From Paludibacteraceae bacterium (GTDB taxonomy: Bacteria; Bacteroidota; Bacteroidia; Bacteroidales; Paludibacteraceae): a DNA stretch of 64,000 bases. Positions 53,847 to 62,941 of the stretch are shown here, piece after piece (the first letter of the stretch is position 1; each line of letters starts with the position of its first letter). Location: assembly GCA_017464025.1 (NCBI GenBank), contig JAFUEI010000040.1:1-64000 (forward strand), written 5' to 3'. Position numbers and translations under genes: made by a program. The notes under the pieces were generated by a model. The model did not search any database, had not been told where the DNA came from, and saw nothing but the letters and a program-made list of their open reading frames with translations.

Positions 53847-55262
53847 TTATTTCTTCGCTTTGATACCCAGTTTAACGGGGCGAATCATATTCTCGGGCGA
53901 GAGAATCGTGTCGAGGTCCTGCTGCGAGAGGATATCGTGCTCCAGCACAAGGTCGTACACCGACTTGCCTGTCTGCATCGCCTCTTTGGCAATCTTCGTG
54001 GAGTTCTTGTAGCCGATAACGGGGTTGAGCGCCGTCACGATGCCGATAGAGCCGCGAATATAGTTGCGGCAGTTCTCCTCATTGGCTTTGATACCGTCAA
54101 TGCAGTATTTGCGCAGTACATCGAACCCGTTCATCATGATTTCGGAGCTCTCGAAGCAGCACTGTGCCATCACGGGCTCCATAGCATTGAGTTCCATCTG
54201 GGCCGCCTCGTTGGACATCGCCACGCAAAGGTCGTTGCCAATCACCTTGTAGCATATCTGGTTCATCACCTCGGGGATGACGGGATTCACCTTGCCGGGC
54301 ATGATGCTGCTGCCGGGCTGTCGGGCTGGAAGATCAATTTCATGCAGACCGCATTTGGGCCCTGACCCCAGCAGACGCAAGTCGTTGCATATCTTGTTGA
54401 GTTTGGTGGCTATCCGGCGCAGGGCCTGCGAATAGCCCACCATACTCGATGTGTCGGAAGTGGCGGCCACAAGGTCGGGAGCCAGCCGTACGTCCCAGCC
54501 CGTAATCTCACGCAGCGCCTCAATACATTTCGCGGCATAACCGGGTTCGGAGCAGATGCCCGTACCTACGGCTGTAGCACCCATGTTCACCGTCAGCAGT
54601 TCGTCGGCAGCCAACTGCAGGTGAGGAATCTCCTCGCGCAGAATCTGTGCGAAAGCGCCGAAAGTTTGTCCCAGCGTCATCGGTACGGCATCCTCCAACT
54701 GCGTACGCCCCATCTTGAGCACGTTCTTGAACTCGTCGGCTTTCCGCTGGAAGGCATCAATGAGCTGCTGATAGTGCTCCATATACGTCTTCCAAGTGGC
54801 GTATAGGCCGAGATGGATCGCGGTGGGATAGGCATCGTTGGTAGATTGCGAGCCGTTGACATGATCGTTGGGGGAGCAATATTGATACTCGCCCGGCTGA
54901 TGGCCCATCAGCTGAAGAGCCCGGTTGGCAATCACCTCGTTGGCATTCATGTTGGTGGTCGTACCGGCACCACCCTGAATCATATCAACGGGGAAGTGTT
55001 CATGATGCTGTCCGGCCAGAATCTCGCGGCAGGCAGTGGCAATCGCCTGATACTGGGCATCGGAAAGAAGACCCAGCGCATGGTTGGCCATAGCAGCTCC
55101 CAACTTAGTGTAAGCCAAGCCGTTGACAAAGTCAGGATAGTCGGACAGATGGAAGTTACTGATAGGGAAGTTTTCAATTCCCCGCTGCGTCTGCACGCCG
55201 TAGAGGGCCGTGCCGGGAATCTGCAGTTCGCCGATAAGATCGGACTCGGTGCGGTAATTCAT
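53847..55262 (-). CDS. aspA: Aspartate ammonia-lyase
   Basis: Converts aspartate to fumarate and ammonia. The 471-residue protein has ALYGVQTQRGIENFPIS near the start, GGAGTTTNMNANEVIANRA, GSQSTNDAYPTAIH and the fumarase/aspartase signature GSSIMPGKVNPVIPE. The YGVQTQR.IENF block favours aspartase over fumarase. It heads the run with rpe and comEC, an association I take as positional only. Confidence 0.93.
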   Translation of the reverse strand: MNYRTESDLIGELQIPGTALYGVQTQRGIENFPISNFHLSDYPDFVNGLAYTKLGAAMANHALGLLSDAQYQAIATACREILAGQHHEHFPVDMIQGGAGTTTNMNANEVIANRALQLMGHQPGEYQYCSPNDHVNGSQSTNDAYPTAIHLGLYATWKTYMEHYQQLIDAFQRKADEFKNVLKMGRTQLEDAVPMTLGQTFGAFAQILREEIPHLQLAADELLTVNMGATAVGTGICSEPGYAAKCIEALREITGWDVRLAPDLVAATSDTSSMVGYSQALRRIATKLNKICNDLRLLGSGPKCGLHEIDLPARQPGSSIMPGKVNPVIPEVMNQICYKVIGNDLCVAMSNEAAQMELNAMEPVMAQCCFESSEIMMNGFDVLRKYCIDGIKANEENCRNYIRGSIGIVTALNPVIGYKNSTKIAKEAMQTGKSVYDLVLEHDILSQQDLDTILSPENMIRPVKLGIKAKK

Positions 55263-55307
55263 ACGATATTGTTTTAAGGGTTAATTTTTATTGTCTGAAT
55301 TGCACTG

Positions 55308-55315
55308 CAAAGGTA
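55308..55315 (-). promoter_or_regulatory. Likely -7 element of aspA
   Basis: On the minus strand TACCTTTG, 46 bases before the aspA start. The nearest TTG is 22 bases upstream, slightly long. Confidence 0.5.
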
Positions 55316-55372
55316 GTGTTTTTCCCTCATATTCACAAAACGAAAAAAAACGGTATTCCGCTCAAAAGAGTT

Positions 55373-55401
55373 GCCCATTCCAAAAACTTGCGCTACCTTT
55401 G
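55373..55401 (+). promoter_or_regulatory. Promoter of the TPP-regulated receptor
   Basis: TTG (55373-55375), 18 bases, TACCTTTG (55394-55401), just upstream of the riboswitch. Confidence 0.7.
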
Positions 55402-55411
55402 CAGGCGAATT

Positions 55412-55500
55412 GACGGGGGTGTCCGCCGGACGGCGGACTGAGATTACACCCTAAGAACCTCGAGCGGCGGCAGATGCCGGCAGACCGTTTAGGAAGTTCA
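55412..55500 (+). promoter_or_regulatory. TPP (THI-box) riboswitch
   Basis: The conserved THI elements appear in order: GGGTGT (55417-55422) pairing with ACACCC (55446-55451), a P3 stem TCCGCC/GGCGGA between them, CTGAGA (55438-55443), GAACCT, a GGC/GCC-rich P4-P5 arm, and a terminal TAGGAAG. Binding of thiamine pyrophosphate would repress the TonB receptor behind it, which matches the known use of this riboswitch for thiamine-uptake receptors in Bacteroides. The mechanism (terminator or ribosome-site masking) is not obvious. Confidence 0.88.
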
Positions 55501-55600
55501 ATCGCAGCGTGCAAAGAACGTTCTGCCGCAGCAGTGCTTTTCCGTTATCCCCCGTCGGTTGTGCAGATGGAATCGGCAACCAACACTAACACACAAGATA

Positions 55601-57865
55601 ATGAGAAAGCATTTCTTTTTTCTGCTGGCCGCATTCAGCAGTGCAGGCATACTCAGTGCCCAAGAAGACACCCTCACCATCATCGGCAGGGACATTCAGG
55701 AGATAGAGGTAACGGCCCGCGTGGAACAACCCACCGACAACCACAGCACTCTCTCAGGGGATCAACTGAACAAGACCAACACCGGTCAGAACCTTCCCTT
55801 CCTCTTGAGCAACACGCCCTCATTAGTCGTCACCAGTGATGACGGTTTAGGTATCGGCTACACCTATTTCCGCATACGCGGCACCGACCATTCGCGTATC
55901 AACATGACCGTCAACGATGTTCCTTTGAACGACTCGGAAAGCCAGACCGTATTCTGGGTGAACATGACCGACATGGCTTCTTCGCTGAACTCGCTGAACG
56001 TACAACGCGGAGTAGGCACCTCCACCAACGGCAGTGCGGCCTTCGGCGCCTCGCTGAACATGCAGACGCTGCCCGAGCGAAGCACGTTGCCGGAAGGTAG
56101 GAAGGCCCATGTGGAACTGCGCTTCAACGGAGGCATGTACAACACCTTCCGCGAGATGGCGAAGGCGGAGGTGATGCTGCCCAACCATTTCCGTGTGGAG
56201 GCACGTCTATCGAAGGTCAACTCCGACGGCTATCTGTACCGCGCCAGTTCCGACTTGTTCTCCTACCACGGCTCAATAGGCTACTACACTCCCAAAACCA
56301 CCGTTGCTCTCTCCGCCTTCGGAGGTTCGGAAAAGACCTATATGGCATGGGACGGAGTGACGCGCGAAGACCTCATCCGCGACCGCCGCTACAATCCGGC
56401 AGGAGAATACACCGACAAGAACGGCAACACCGCCTACTACCCCAACCAGAACGACAACTACAAGCAGCAGCATTACCAGCTGATGATTCAGCAGCGCATC
56501 TCGCAGACCTGGAAATTCCGCGGAACACTACACTACACCCATGGCGGAGGATTCTACGAGCAGATGAAGGCGAACAAGAAATACGCCGCTTACAACCTGG
56601 ACAACTACAGCGAAGTGAATGCAAAAGGCAAGACCGTCCGCTACTACCAGGACGAGGACGGCAACCTCTATGAACGCACCGACTTCATCCGCCAGAAACA
56701 TTTGGACAATCATTTCTACGGCGGCATCTTCAGCTTCGACTACCGCAGTGAACCGGCCGACCTCACCATCAGCGCTGCCGGCAACCACTACATTGGCAAC
56801 CACTGGGGTTATCTGCATGACGACCGCTACGGATTCATCGGCGAAGAAGAGTTCTACCGCAACCATTCGGACAAAGCGGATGCCAACCTGTTTGCCAAGG
56901 CCAACTGGCGCATCATCAACCAGGCCCGCCGCCAACTTACCCTATACGGCGACCTGCAGTACCGATTCGTACACTACCACCTGAAAGGCATCAACGACGA
57001 AGACGCCCTACCTTACATGAACATCCTGCGCAACTATCACTTCTTCAACCCGAAAGCCGGTATCACCTATCAGGACAACGGACACCAGGTATATTTCAAC
57101 TTCGCCATTGCCAATCGCGAGCCTTCGCGCAGCAACTTCAAGGAGTCGGGCGACCACAACGTGCCCCTGCCTGAACGGCTCTACGACTACGAACTGGGCT
57201 ATTCATGGTCGTCAGAGAAACTACATGCAGGCATCAACCTCTACTATATGGACTACAAGAACCAGCTGGTTCTCACCGGGCAGTATTCGGAAACGGGAGC
57301 CTATCTGACCAAGAATGTGGGCAAGAGCTACCGCATGGGTATTGAGCTGACGGGCACCTACCGTCCTACCGAATGGTTCAGCTGGAATGCAGCCATCACC
57401 ATCGCCCGCAGCCGCATCCTGGACTATACCGACTGGGTGACTACCTACGATGCCGACACCTATGCCGAGCTTGACCAGACCGAGATTCATTTCGGCGACG
57501 TGCAGACCGCCTTCTCGCCAACCGTCACCTTTGCCAACACCTTCACCTTCCGGTACGCCGGCTTCCATGCAGACATACAGACCACAGCCGTGAGCAAGCA
57601 ATACCTGGACAACACGATGTCGGAAGAAGCGGTGCTGAAGCCCTACACCGTCACCAACCTCACGCTGCAATACACATTGCCCGTGCTGCAGCGTTGGTGC
57701 AGCATCAGCCTCATCGGACAAGTGAACAATCTATTCAACACTGCCTACGAGTCAAACGGCGGCAACTGGATGTGCGTCTATACCGACGGTTCGCGCTACT
57801 ACTCCCCTTGGTACTATGCACAAGCCGGCACCAACGTACATGCCGGCATTGCCGTCACCTTCTGA
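55601..57865 (+). CDS. TonB-dependent receptor, likely for thiamine
   Basis: An outer-membrane active transporter. The 754-residue precursor has a Sec signal (KHFFFLLAAFSSAGILSA), then a plug (about 40-180; QNLPFLLSNTPSLVVTSDDG, FRIRGTDHSRINMTVNDVPL, VQRGVGTSTNGSAAFG) and a 22-strand-type barrel ending VHAGIAVTF with the terminal Phe. ATG at 55601 is chosen because the upstream TTG frame is riboswitch leader. The TPP riboswitch makes thiamine or a precursor the likely substrate. No pnuT or thiamine kinase gene is adjacent. Confidence 0.93.
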   Translation: MRKHFFFLLAAFSSAGILSAQEDTLTIIGRDIQEIEVTARVEQPTDNHSTLSGDQLNKTNTGQNLPFLLSNTPSLVVTSDDGLGIGYTYFRIRGTDHSRINMTVNDVPLNDSESQTVFWVNMTDMASSLNSLNVQRGVGTSTNGSAAFGASLNMQTLPERSTLPEGRKAHVELRFNGGMYNTFREMAKAEVMLPNHFRVEARLSKVNSDGYLYRASSDLFSYHGSIGYYTPKTTVALSAFGGSEKTYMAWDGVTREDLIRDRRYNPAGEYTDKNGNTAYYPNQNDNYKQQHYQLMIQQRISQTWKFRGTLHYTHGGGFYEQMKANKKYAAYNLDNYSEVNAKGKTVRYYQDEDGNLYERTDFIRQKHLDNHFYGGIFSFDYRSEPADLTISAAGNHYIGNHWGYLHDDRYGFIGEEEFYRNHSDKADANLFAKANWRIINQARRQLTLYGDLQYRFVHYHLKGINDEDALPYMNILRNYHFFNPKAGITYQDNGHQVYFNFAIANREPSRSNFKESGDHNVPLPERLYDYELGYSWSSEKLHAGINLYYMDYKNQLVLTGQYSETGAYLTKNVGKSYRMGIELTGTYRPTEWFSWNAAITIARSRILDYTDWVTTYDADTYAELDQTEIHFGDVQTAFSPTVTFANTFTFRYAGFHADIQTTAVSKQYLDNTMSEEAVLKPYTVTNLTLQYTLPVLQRWCSISLIGQVNNLFNTAYESNGGNWMCVYTDGSRYYSPWYYAQAGTNVHAGIAVTF

Positions 57866-57884
57866 CAGCCACATGCACATACAG

Positions 57885-57920
57885 CAACGGGAGCCGGCCT
57901 ATACAGCACAGCTCCCGTTG
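57885..57920. terminator. Bidirectional hairpin between the receptor and pepD
   Basis: CAACGGGAGC/GCTCCCGTTG (57885-57894 with 57911-57920), extendable to about 14 pairs, lies between two convergent genes and could end both transcripts. Confidence 0.75.
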
Positions 57921-57941
57921 TTGTCTTCGTCTGCCGGAGGG

Positions 57942-59402
57942 TTACAGTTTCTTCAGCGTTGCCAGCAGGAATTGCCAGAACTTTTGCACCGTCTGGATAT
58001 TCACCTTCTCATCGGGCGAGTGGGGATGCTTGATGGTAGGACCAAAACTAATCATATCCATACCCGGATAGTTGCGTCCGATGATGCCGCACTCCAGGCC
58101 CGCATGAATCGTGATGATACGGGCCTCCTGCCCGAATTCCTCTTTGTAGGTCTGCTGCATCACTTCCAGAATATGCGAGTTCAGATTGGGTTTCCACCCC
58201 GGATAGCTGCCCGAGAATTCCACCTTAGCCCCTGCCAGAGCGAAGCAGCTCTCTATCATCTCTTGCATCTCTTCCTTGCGGCTTTCCACCGACGAGCGCG
58301 TAAGGCAGCATATCTGAATGCGGCATTCGTTGTCTTTCAGCTGATGCGTGCTGATCATGGCCAGATTGTTGCTGGTCTCCACCACATCCGGCATCTCGGG
58401 AATCATCCGATATACACCGTTCGGACAAGCCACCATGGCATGAATCAGACTGTCCTGTATCTCTTCGGGAATGACGCCTGCAGGCAGATCCACTTCTTCG
58501 GCAAAGAGCTGCAGATTGTCCTCCACGCCGTCAAACTCACGGATGAAGAGGTCTTCGTATTCGTCCACCAGTTGCTTGATATCGTCCACTCCCCCGGCTG
58601 GTACTGTCAGCACCGCCTCCGCCTCGCGCGGGATGCTGTTGCGCAGCGAACCGCCTTCCACTCGGGCCAGACGGGCCTCATACTCTGACACGGCCTCTTT
58701 GAGGAAACGGAACAACAGTTTGTTGGCATTGGCCCGCTGCAGATTGATGTCGCAGCCCGAGTGGCCGCCCTTCAATCCTTTCAGCACGACGCGGAGCGCC
58801 TTGTCGCCTTCGGGCACAGGCTCGCAGAAGTAATCAAACGTGATGGTTGCATCCACGCCACCGGCACAACCTACATACAACTCGCCTTCCTCTTCCGAGT
58901 CCAGATTGATGAGCGTCTTGCCCTGCAGCACACCGCCTTTCAGGTCGAAAGCGCCGTACATACCGGTTTCTTCGTCCACCGTGAAGAAGGCTTCGAGCGC
59001 CGGATGCTGTATGGTGTCGTCGGCCAGCACAGCCATCGCCGTAGCCACACCGATGCCGTTGTCTGCACCCAAAGTCGTTCCTTCGGCAGTAACCCACTCG
59101 CCATCCACGTAAGCGCGAATGGGGTCTTTGCCAAAATCAAACTCCACATCGCTGTTTTTCTGCGGCACCATATCCATGTGACCCTGCAGAATAACACCGG
59201 GATGCCCCTCCATACCGGCAGAGGCGGGTTTGCGGATAATCACGTTGCCTATCTCGTCCTGAACGGTCTCCAGACCGAGCGACTTGCCGTATTCCACCAG
59301 GAAGCGGCCAACGGCTTCTTTCTTGCCCGACGGGCGGGGAATCTGTGTGAGGGCATAGAAGTTTTTCCATACGCCCTTCGGATTGAGTTCTTCGATTTTC
59401 AT
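57942..59402 (-). CDS. pepD: Xaa-His dipeptidase (aminoacyl-histidine dipeptidase)
   Basis: A zinc dipeptidase of family M20C. The 486-residue protein has QGHMDMVPQ (zinc His), GADNGIGVATAMAVL (bridging Asp), DEETGMYGAFDL (catalytic and zinc Glu) and HAGLECGIIG near the C-terminus. ATG at 59402 gives the family start KIEELNPKGVWKNF. It follows the asparaginase gene by 43 bases on the same strand, so both may serve amino-acid catabolism. Confidence 0.94.
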   Translation of the reverse strand: MKIEELNPKGVWKNFYALTQIPRPSGKKEAVGRFLVEYGKSLGLETVQDEIGNVIIRKPASAGMEGHPGVILQGHMDMVPQKNSDVEFDFGKDPIRAYVDGEWVTAEGTTLGADNGIGVATAMAVLADDTIQHPALEAFFTVDEETGMYGAFDLKGGVLQGKTLINLDSEEEGELYVGCAGGVDATITFDYFCEPVPEGDKALRVVLKGLKGGHSGCDINLQRANANKLLFRFLKEAVSEYEARLARVEGGSLRNSIPREAEAVLTVPAGGVDDIKQLVDEYEDLFIREFDGVEDNLQLFAEEVDLPAGVIPEEIQDSLIHAMVACPNGVYRMIPEMPDVVETSNNLAMISTHQLKDNECRIQICCLTRSSVESRKEEMQEMIESCFALAGAKVEFSGSYPGWKPNLNSHILEVMQQTYKEEFGQEARIITIHAGLECGIIGRNYPGMDMISFGPTIKHPHSPDEKVNIQTVQKFWQFLLATLKKL

Positions 59403-59445
59403 GGCTGTATATGTTTTATTAAAGAAATGTCGGAACAAAGCGCTG

Positions 59446-60483
59446 TCATTCCACGGTCATCTCACCGCACAGGCTCGTCTGGAGCAGGCGGCGCACGAGC
59501 GGGGTATCCCCTTCGTTCTCTCCGAGCAGATACATCATCTTGGTCAGCAAGGCCTCGGTGGTGATATCATAGCCGCTGAGCACACCGGCATTCAGCAGGT
59601 TGAGCGAGGTCTCGTAACGGCCCATCTCCACAGAGCCCATTACGCACTGCGTCTTGTTGACGATGATGATGCCCCGCCGCGTGGCGTCGCTCAAGGCCTC
59701 AAACAGCCATTGGTCGCTCGGGGCGTTGCCGCTACCGTAGGTCTCCAGCACCACAGCCTTCAGGTCAGGGATATTCAGTATGGCGCGCACGGTCTGCTCC
59801 GCTATACCGGGGAAGAGTTTGAGAATAGCCACACGCTGGTCGATCTTCGTGCGTAGCCGCAACGGAGCAGTCGGGTCGCAGTAATGAATCAGGTGAGGAT
59901 AATATTTGATATGAACACCGGCAATGGCCAGCGGATCGTAGTTGTAACTCTTGAAGGCAGAAAACCACTCGGCATTCTTTTTCGTGCAGCGGTTGCCCCG
60001 GAAAAGCTTCGTGTCGAAGAAGATGCACACCTCGGGAACGACAGCCTGCCCGTCTTCATCCTGCTCGGCCGCAATCTCGATAGCCGTTATCAGATTTTCC
60101 TTCGCATCGCTGCGCAACGTACCGATAGGCAACTGGCTGCCCGTGAACACCACCGGTTTGTTGAGGTTTTCCAGCATGAAACTCAAAGCGGAAGCCGTAT
60201 AGGCCATCGTATCTGTCCCATGGGTCACGACAAAGCCGTCATAGCGGCTGTAGTTGTCGTAGATGATGTGTGCTAACCGGCTCCAGAGCGGAGGGTTGAC
60301 ATCGGAAGAGTCGATGAGAGGGTCGAAGGAGAGCAGTTCGATACGGATATCGCCGTGAAACAGCTCGGGAATATACATCTTGAACTTGTCCATGTCGGCA
60401 GGGCGCAAGGCACCACTGACGGGGTCGCACACCATGGATATCGTGCCGCCGGTGAAAACTACTAATACGGCTTTCTGCTTCAT
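59446..60483 (-). CDS. ansA: Type I L-asparaginase
   Basis: A cytoplasmic hydrolase of asparagine. The 345-residue protein has VFTGGTISMV (nucleophile Thr) near the start and VTHGTDTMAYTASAL (second Thr, Asp) near 86, with VVLETYGSGNAPSD later in the chain. No signal peptide is present, consistent with the low-affinity cytoplasmic type. Confidence 0.93.
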   Translation of the reverse strand: MKQKAVLVVFTGGTISMVCDPVSGALRPADMDKFKMYIPELFHGDIRIELLSFDPLIDSSDVNPPLWSRLAHIIYDNYSRYDGFVVTHGTDTMAYTASALSFMLENLNKPVVFTGSQLPIGTLRSDAKENLITAIEIAAEQDEDGQAVVPEVCIFFDTKLFRGNRCTKKNAEWFSAFKSYNYDPLAIAGVHIKYYPHLIHYCDPTAPLRLRTKIDQRVAILKLFPGIAEQTVRAILNIPDLKAVVLETYGSGNAPSDQWLFEALSDATRRGIIIVNKTQCVMGSVEMGRYETSLNLLNAGVLSGYDITTEALLTKMMYLLGENEGDTPLVRRLLQTSLCGEMTVE

Positions 60484-60580
60484 AAAGTCGGGGTGTTTGT
60501 GTTTTTTTCAAAGTATTATAGATTGTCCGGTCTGGAAGCGCCTGCCGGATGCAGGCATCCGTACTTCCAAAGACCCTGCA

Positions 60581-60609
60581 AAGTTAGTGTTTCTTTTTCA
60601 AACTGCCAA
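60581..60609 (-). promoter_or_regulatory. Promoter of the asparaginase-pepD pair
   Basis: On the minus strand TTG (60609-60607), 18 bases, TAACTTTG (60588-60581), about 98 bases before the start. Confidence 0.6.
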
Positions 60610-60637
60610 ACAGGCTGCCTTCTGAACGACTGTTGTT

Positions 60638-61528
60638 TCACTCGAAGTGCAGATAAGGCTGCAGACGCAGCAACTCTGTCTCGGTGAGGATGCCGGCAGC
60701 TGTCAATTCGGCGGCATCATGGAGGCGGAAGCGTTCGCGCCGCAGGGTATAGATGGCTTTTGCCTGACGGAAACTGATGTAGGGATGCCGCTGCAAACGT
60801 TCCACCGAGGCATGGTTCACATCAATAGCCTCCACCCGTGTCGAATCCGCCGTAAAACGATGCAGCAGCGTATCCACATGGATTCCCTCTATATCCAGCA
60901 GTTGCTCCGGCCTGCAGTAGCCGCCTAACCGATGCCGGTAGTTCACAATCTGCCGTGCCGTATAGCTGCCGATACCCCGCAGCAGTTGCAACTCTGCCGT
61001 ATCACAACTGTTGAGCTCCAGCACCGTATCACGCTTCTGCGGATAAGGCATCGCCGGCAGAGTGTCGCCAACGAGCGTGTCCTGCACAACGGGAATGTCA
61101 ATATAGGGCTCTATACGGCTGTAGAGTGCATCGGTCATGCCGTAGAGTTTCCTGAGCTGGCCCGGAGAGCGAAACACCCCTCCGCGACCGCGGTAGCGCA
61201 GCAGGTTACGGGCCATCCATGGACGCAATCCGATTTCCAGCAACTCCATACTGTCGGCTGTATTGGGATTGAAGCGATGCAGGCGCAAGGGAATCGTGTC
61301 TTCTCTGTATGCTGTCCTATAGGCGGATTCCGTCTCCCGCAGAGCAGCCTCCAGTTCGGCCGCCTTTTCCGATGTCAGTTGCAGACTGTCGGGCGTATCA
61401 GCGGGCTGGGTCAGACGGTCGGCCCACCGCAGCAACCCCGCCACCGCTGCAAGCGACAGCAGGAGCACCGCCAATCCTATCCACTGGCTGCGGCTTAGCA
61501 ACGGCGTATGCGGCATCCGCTTTTTCAT
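60638..61528 (-). CDS. Helix-hairpin-helix protein, ComEA-like
   Basis: A 296-residue protein with one N-terminal membrane helix (WIGLAVLLLSLAAVAGLL) and three or four helix-hairpin-helix units: FNPNTADSMELLEIGLRPWM, ELNSCDTAELQLLRGIGSYT, and VNHASVERLQRHPYISFRQA. The repeated N-x-A/C-x-x-x-x-L-x-x-x-x-G pattern is the ComEA-type non-specific DNA-binding motif. It may bind incoming DNA in the periplasm. The start at 61528 overlaps the xseA stop (ATGA). Confidence 0.85.
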   Translation of the reverse strand: MKKRMPHTPLLSRSQWIGLAVLLLSLAAVAGLLRWADRLTQPADTPDSLQLTSEKAAELEAALRETESAYRTAYREDTIPLRLHRFNPNTADSMELLEIGLRPWMARNLLRYRGRGGVFRSPGQLRKLYGMTDALYSRIEPYIDIPVVQDTLVGDTLPAMPYPQKRDTVLELNSCDTAELQLLRGIGSYTARQIVNYRHRLGGYCRPEQLLDIEGIHVDTLLHRFTADSTRVEAIDVNHASVERLQRHPYISFRQAKAIYTLRRERFRLHDAAELTAAGILTETELLRLQPYLHFE

Positions 61529-62691
61529 AACACTTCCGACCTGACGCTGCCATCCAGCCACTCGGTTTCTATCACGCTGCCCTTCTGCAGTTCACTCGCG
61601 CTCCTGACCGTGCGCCCTTCCTGCCGCGTAAGCGTATAGCCCTTACGGTAGATGGTCTCGGGAGAAAGCAGCTGCAACGTCTTCTCCATGGAGCGCAGGC
61701 GCTCTTCCTCGCGAAGCAGACGGCCTCGCCAGGCACTGCGCAGACGCGCTTCCATTTGCTCTATTCGGGCCGACTGCAGCGCCAGTTGTTGCTTCTCCAG
61801 CATACGGAGCCGCTGCACAATGCGGTCTAAACGCTCTTGCTCGCCGGCCAAACGGGCCAGCAGAAAGGCCGCTACGGCCGTAGGGGTCTTCAGACTGGTA
61901 TGAGCCACCATATCCACCACCGCCACATCCCGCTGATGCCCTATTCCCGTCAGCACCGGCAAGGGAAACTGCGCACAAGCGCAAGCCAACTCGTAATTGT
62001 CGAAACAGCCGAGGTCGGCCGTCGCGCCGCCGCCGCGGATGATGACCAACACGTCGAAGTCGGAAACGGATGCATACACCCGCTCCAAGGCCTCTAACAT
62101 GGATGCAGCGGCACGATCTCCCTGCATCAGAGCGGCAAACAAGCGGATATGGAAACGGAAGCCGGAAGGATTGTTCTCCAACTGGTGGACAAAATCGCCA
62201 TACCCCGCCGCATCGGCCGAAGAGATGACGGCTATGCGACGGCAGAGAGCGGGCAGAGCAAGCAACTGCTGCATCTTCATAACGCCCTCCTGCTCCAAAC
62301 GGGCTATCGTGCGCTGACGCTCAAGAGCAATACCCCCCAGCGTATAAGAAGGGTCGATACCTGTCACCTGCAGACTGAGCCCGTAAACGGGATGGCAGTT
62401 GACCGACACCTCCAGCAGCACCTGCATGCCGGCAGCCAGCGGCCGCCCGGCCTCCTGCTGAAACCACGCCGAAAGCATCGTCCATACATTCTGCCAGCAG
62501 GTGGCGCGTATCCGCGCCGACGGCAGACCTGTCGCCGGAGCTTTCTCTACCAACTCCATATAGCAGTGACCGCCCTTCACCGTCAGACTGCTTATCTCCG
62601 CACGCACACGGTAGGTTTCAGGCAACGATTCGGCAACCGCCTCACTGATGGCGGTGCACAACTCTGTCAAACTATAACTCGCCTGCATCAT
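61525..62691 (-). CDS. xseA: Exodeoxyribonuclease VII large subunit
   Basis: The catalytic subunit of ExoVII. The 388-residue protein has an N-terminal OB-fold (YRVRAEISSLTVKGGHCYMEL), the catalytic domain (RIAVISSADAAGYGDF, VLVIIRGGGATADLGCFDN, VLTGIGHQRDVAVVDMVAH, KTPTAVAAFL) and a shortened coiled coil before a C-terminal strand region. Length is slightly below average. Its partner xseB is at the other end of the window. Confidence 0.95.
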   Translation of the reverse strand: MMQASYSLTELCTAISEAVAESLPETYRVRAEISSLTVKGGHCYMELVEKAPATGLPSARIRATCWQNVWTMLSAWFQQEAGRPLAAGMQVLLEVSVNCHPVYGLSLQVTGIDPSYTLGGIALERQRTIARLEQEGVMKMQQLLALPALCRRIAVISSADAAGYGDFVHQLENNPSGFRFHIRLFAALMQGDRAAASMLEALERVYASVSDFDVLVIIRGGGATADLGCFDNYELACACAQFPLPVLTGIGHQRDVAVVDMVAHTSLKTPTAVAAFLLARLAGEQERLDRIVQRLRMLEKQQLALQSARIEQMEARLRSAWRGRLLREEERLRSMEKTLQLLSPETIYRKGYTLTRQEGRTVRSASELQKGSVIETEWLDGSVRSEVL

Positions 62692-62721
62692 TCTCCATTT
62701 TTACTGAATCCCAAGACCGCA

Positions 62722-62752
62722 CAAAGATACGACGAAATTCAGATATGCGCAA
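62722..62752 (-). promoter_or_regulatory. Promoter of xseA-HHH
   Basis: On the minus strand TTG (62752-62750), 20 bases, TATCTTTG (62729-62722). Its -33 lies inside the first copy of the duplicated divergent promoter. Confidence 0.8.
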
Positions 62753-62788
62753 ACCCGCTTGCATATTCGGAAAACTTGCACTACCTTT
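62745..62788 (+). repeat. Duplicated promoter, first copy
   Basis: 44 bp identical to 62840-62883 except one base. Contains TTG (62759-62761), 20 bases and TACCTTT, but the next base is C instead of G, so the -7 is weakened. Confidence 0.9.
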
Positions 62789-62839
62789 CTGCATTCCGCT
62801 ATGCTGCATGCAGCCAAGGCAGGCGGCGTTTCCCTGCGA

Positions 62840-62884
62840 ATGCGCAAACCCGCTTGCGTATTCGGAAAACTTGCACTACCTTTG
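62840..62884 (+). promoter_or_regulatory. Duplicated promoter, second copy, drives the phosphate genes
   Basis: TTG (62854-62856), 20 bases, TACCTTTG (62877-62884). An inverted repeat CGAATGCGCAA/TTGCGTATTCG spans the -33 and could be an operator. It is 58 bases before the PhoU-like gene. Confidence 0.85.
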
Positions 62885-62941
62885 TAGCGTGAAAATTTGC
62901 CCGAAAACGAAAATCAACAACTGCAACCAACATCATCATAT

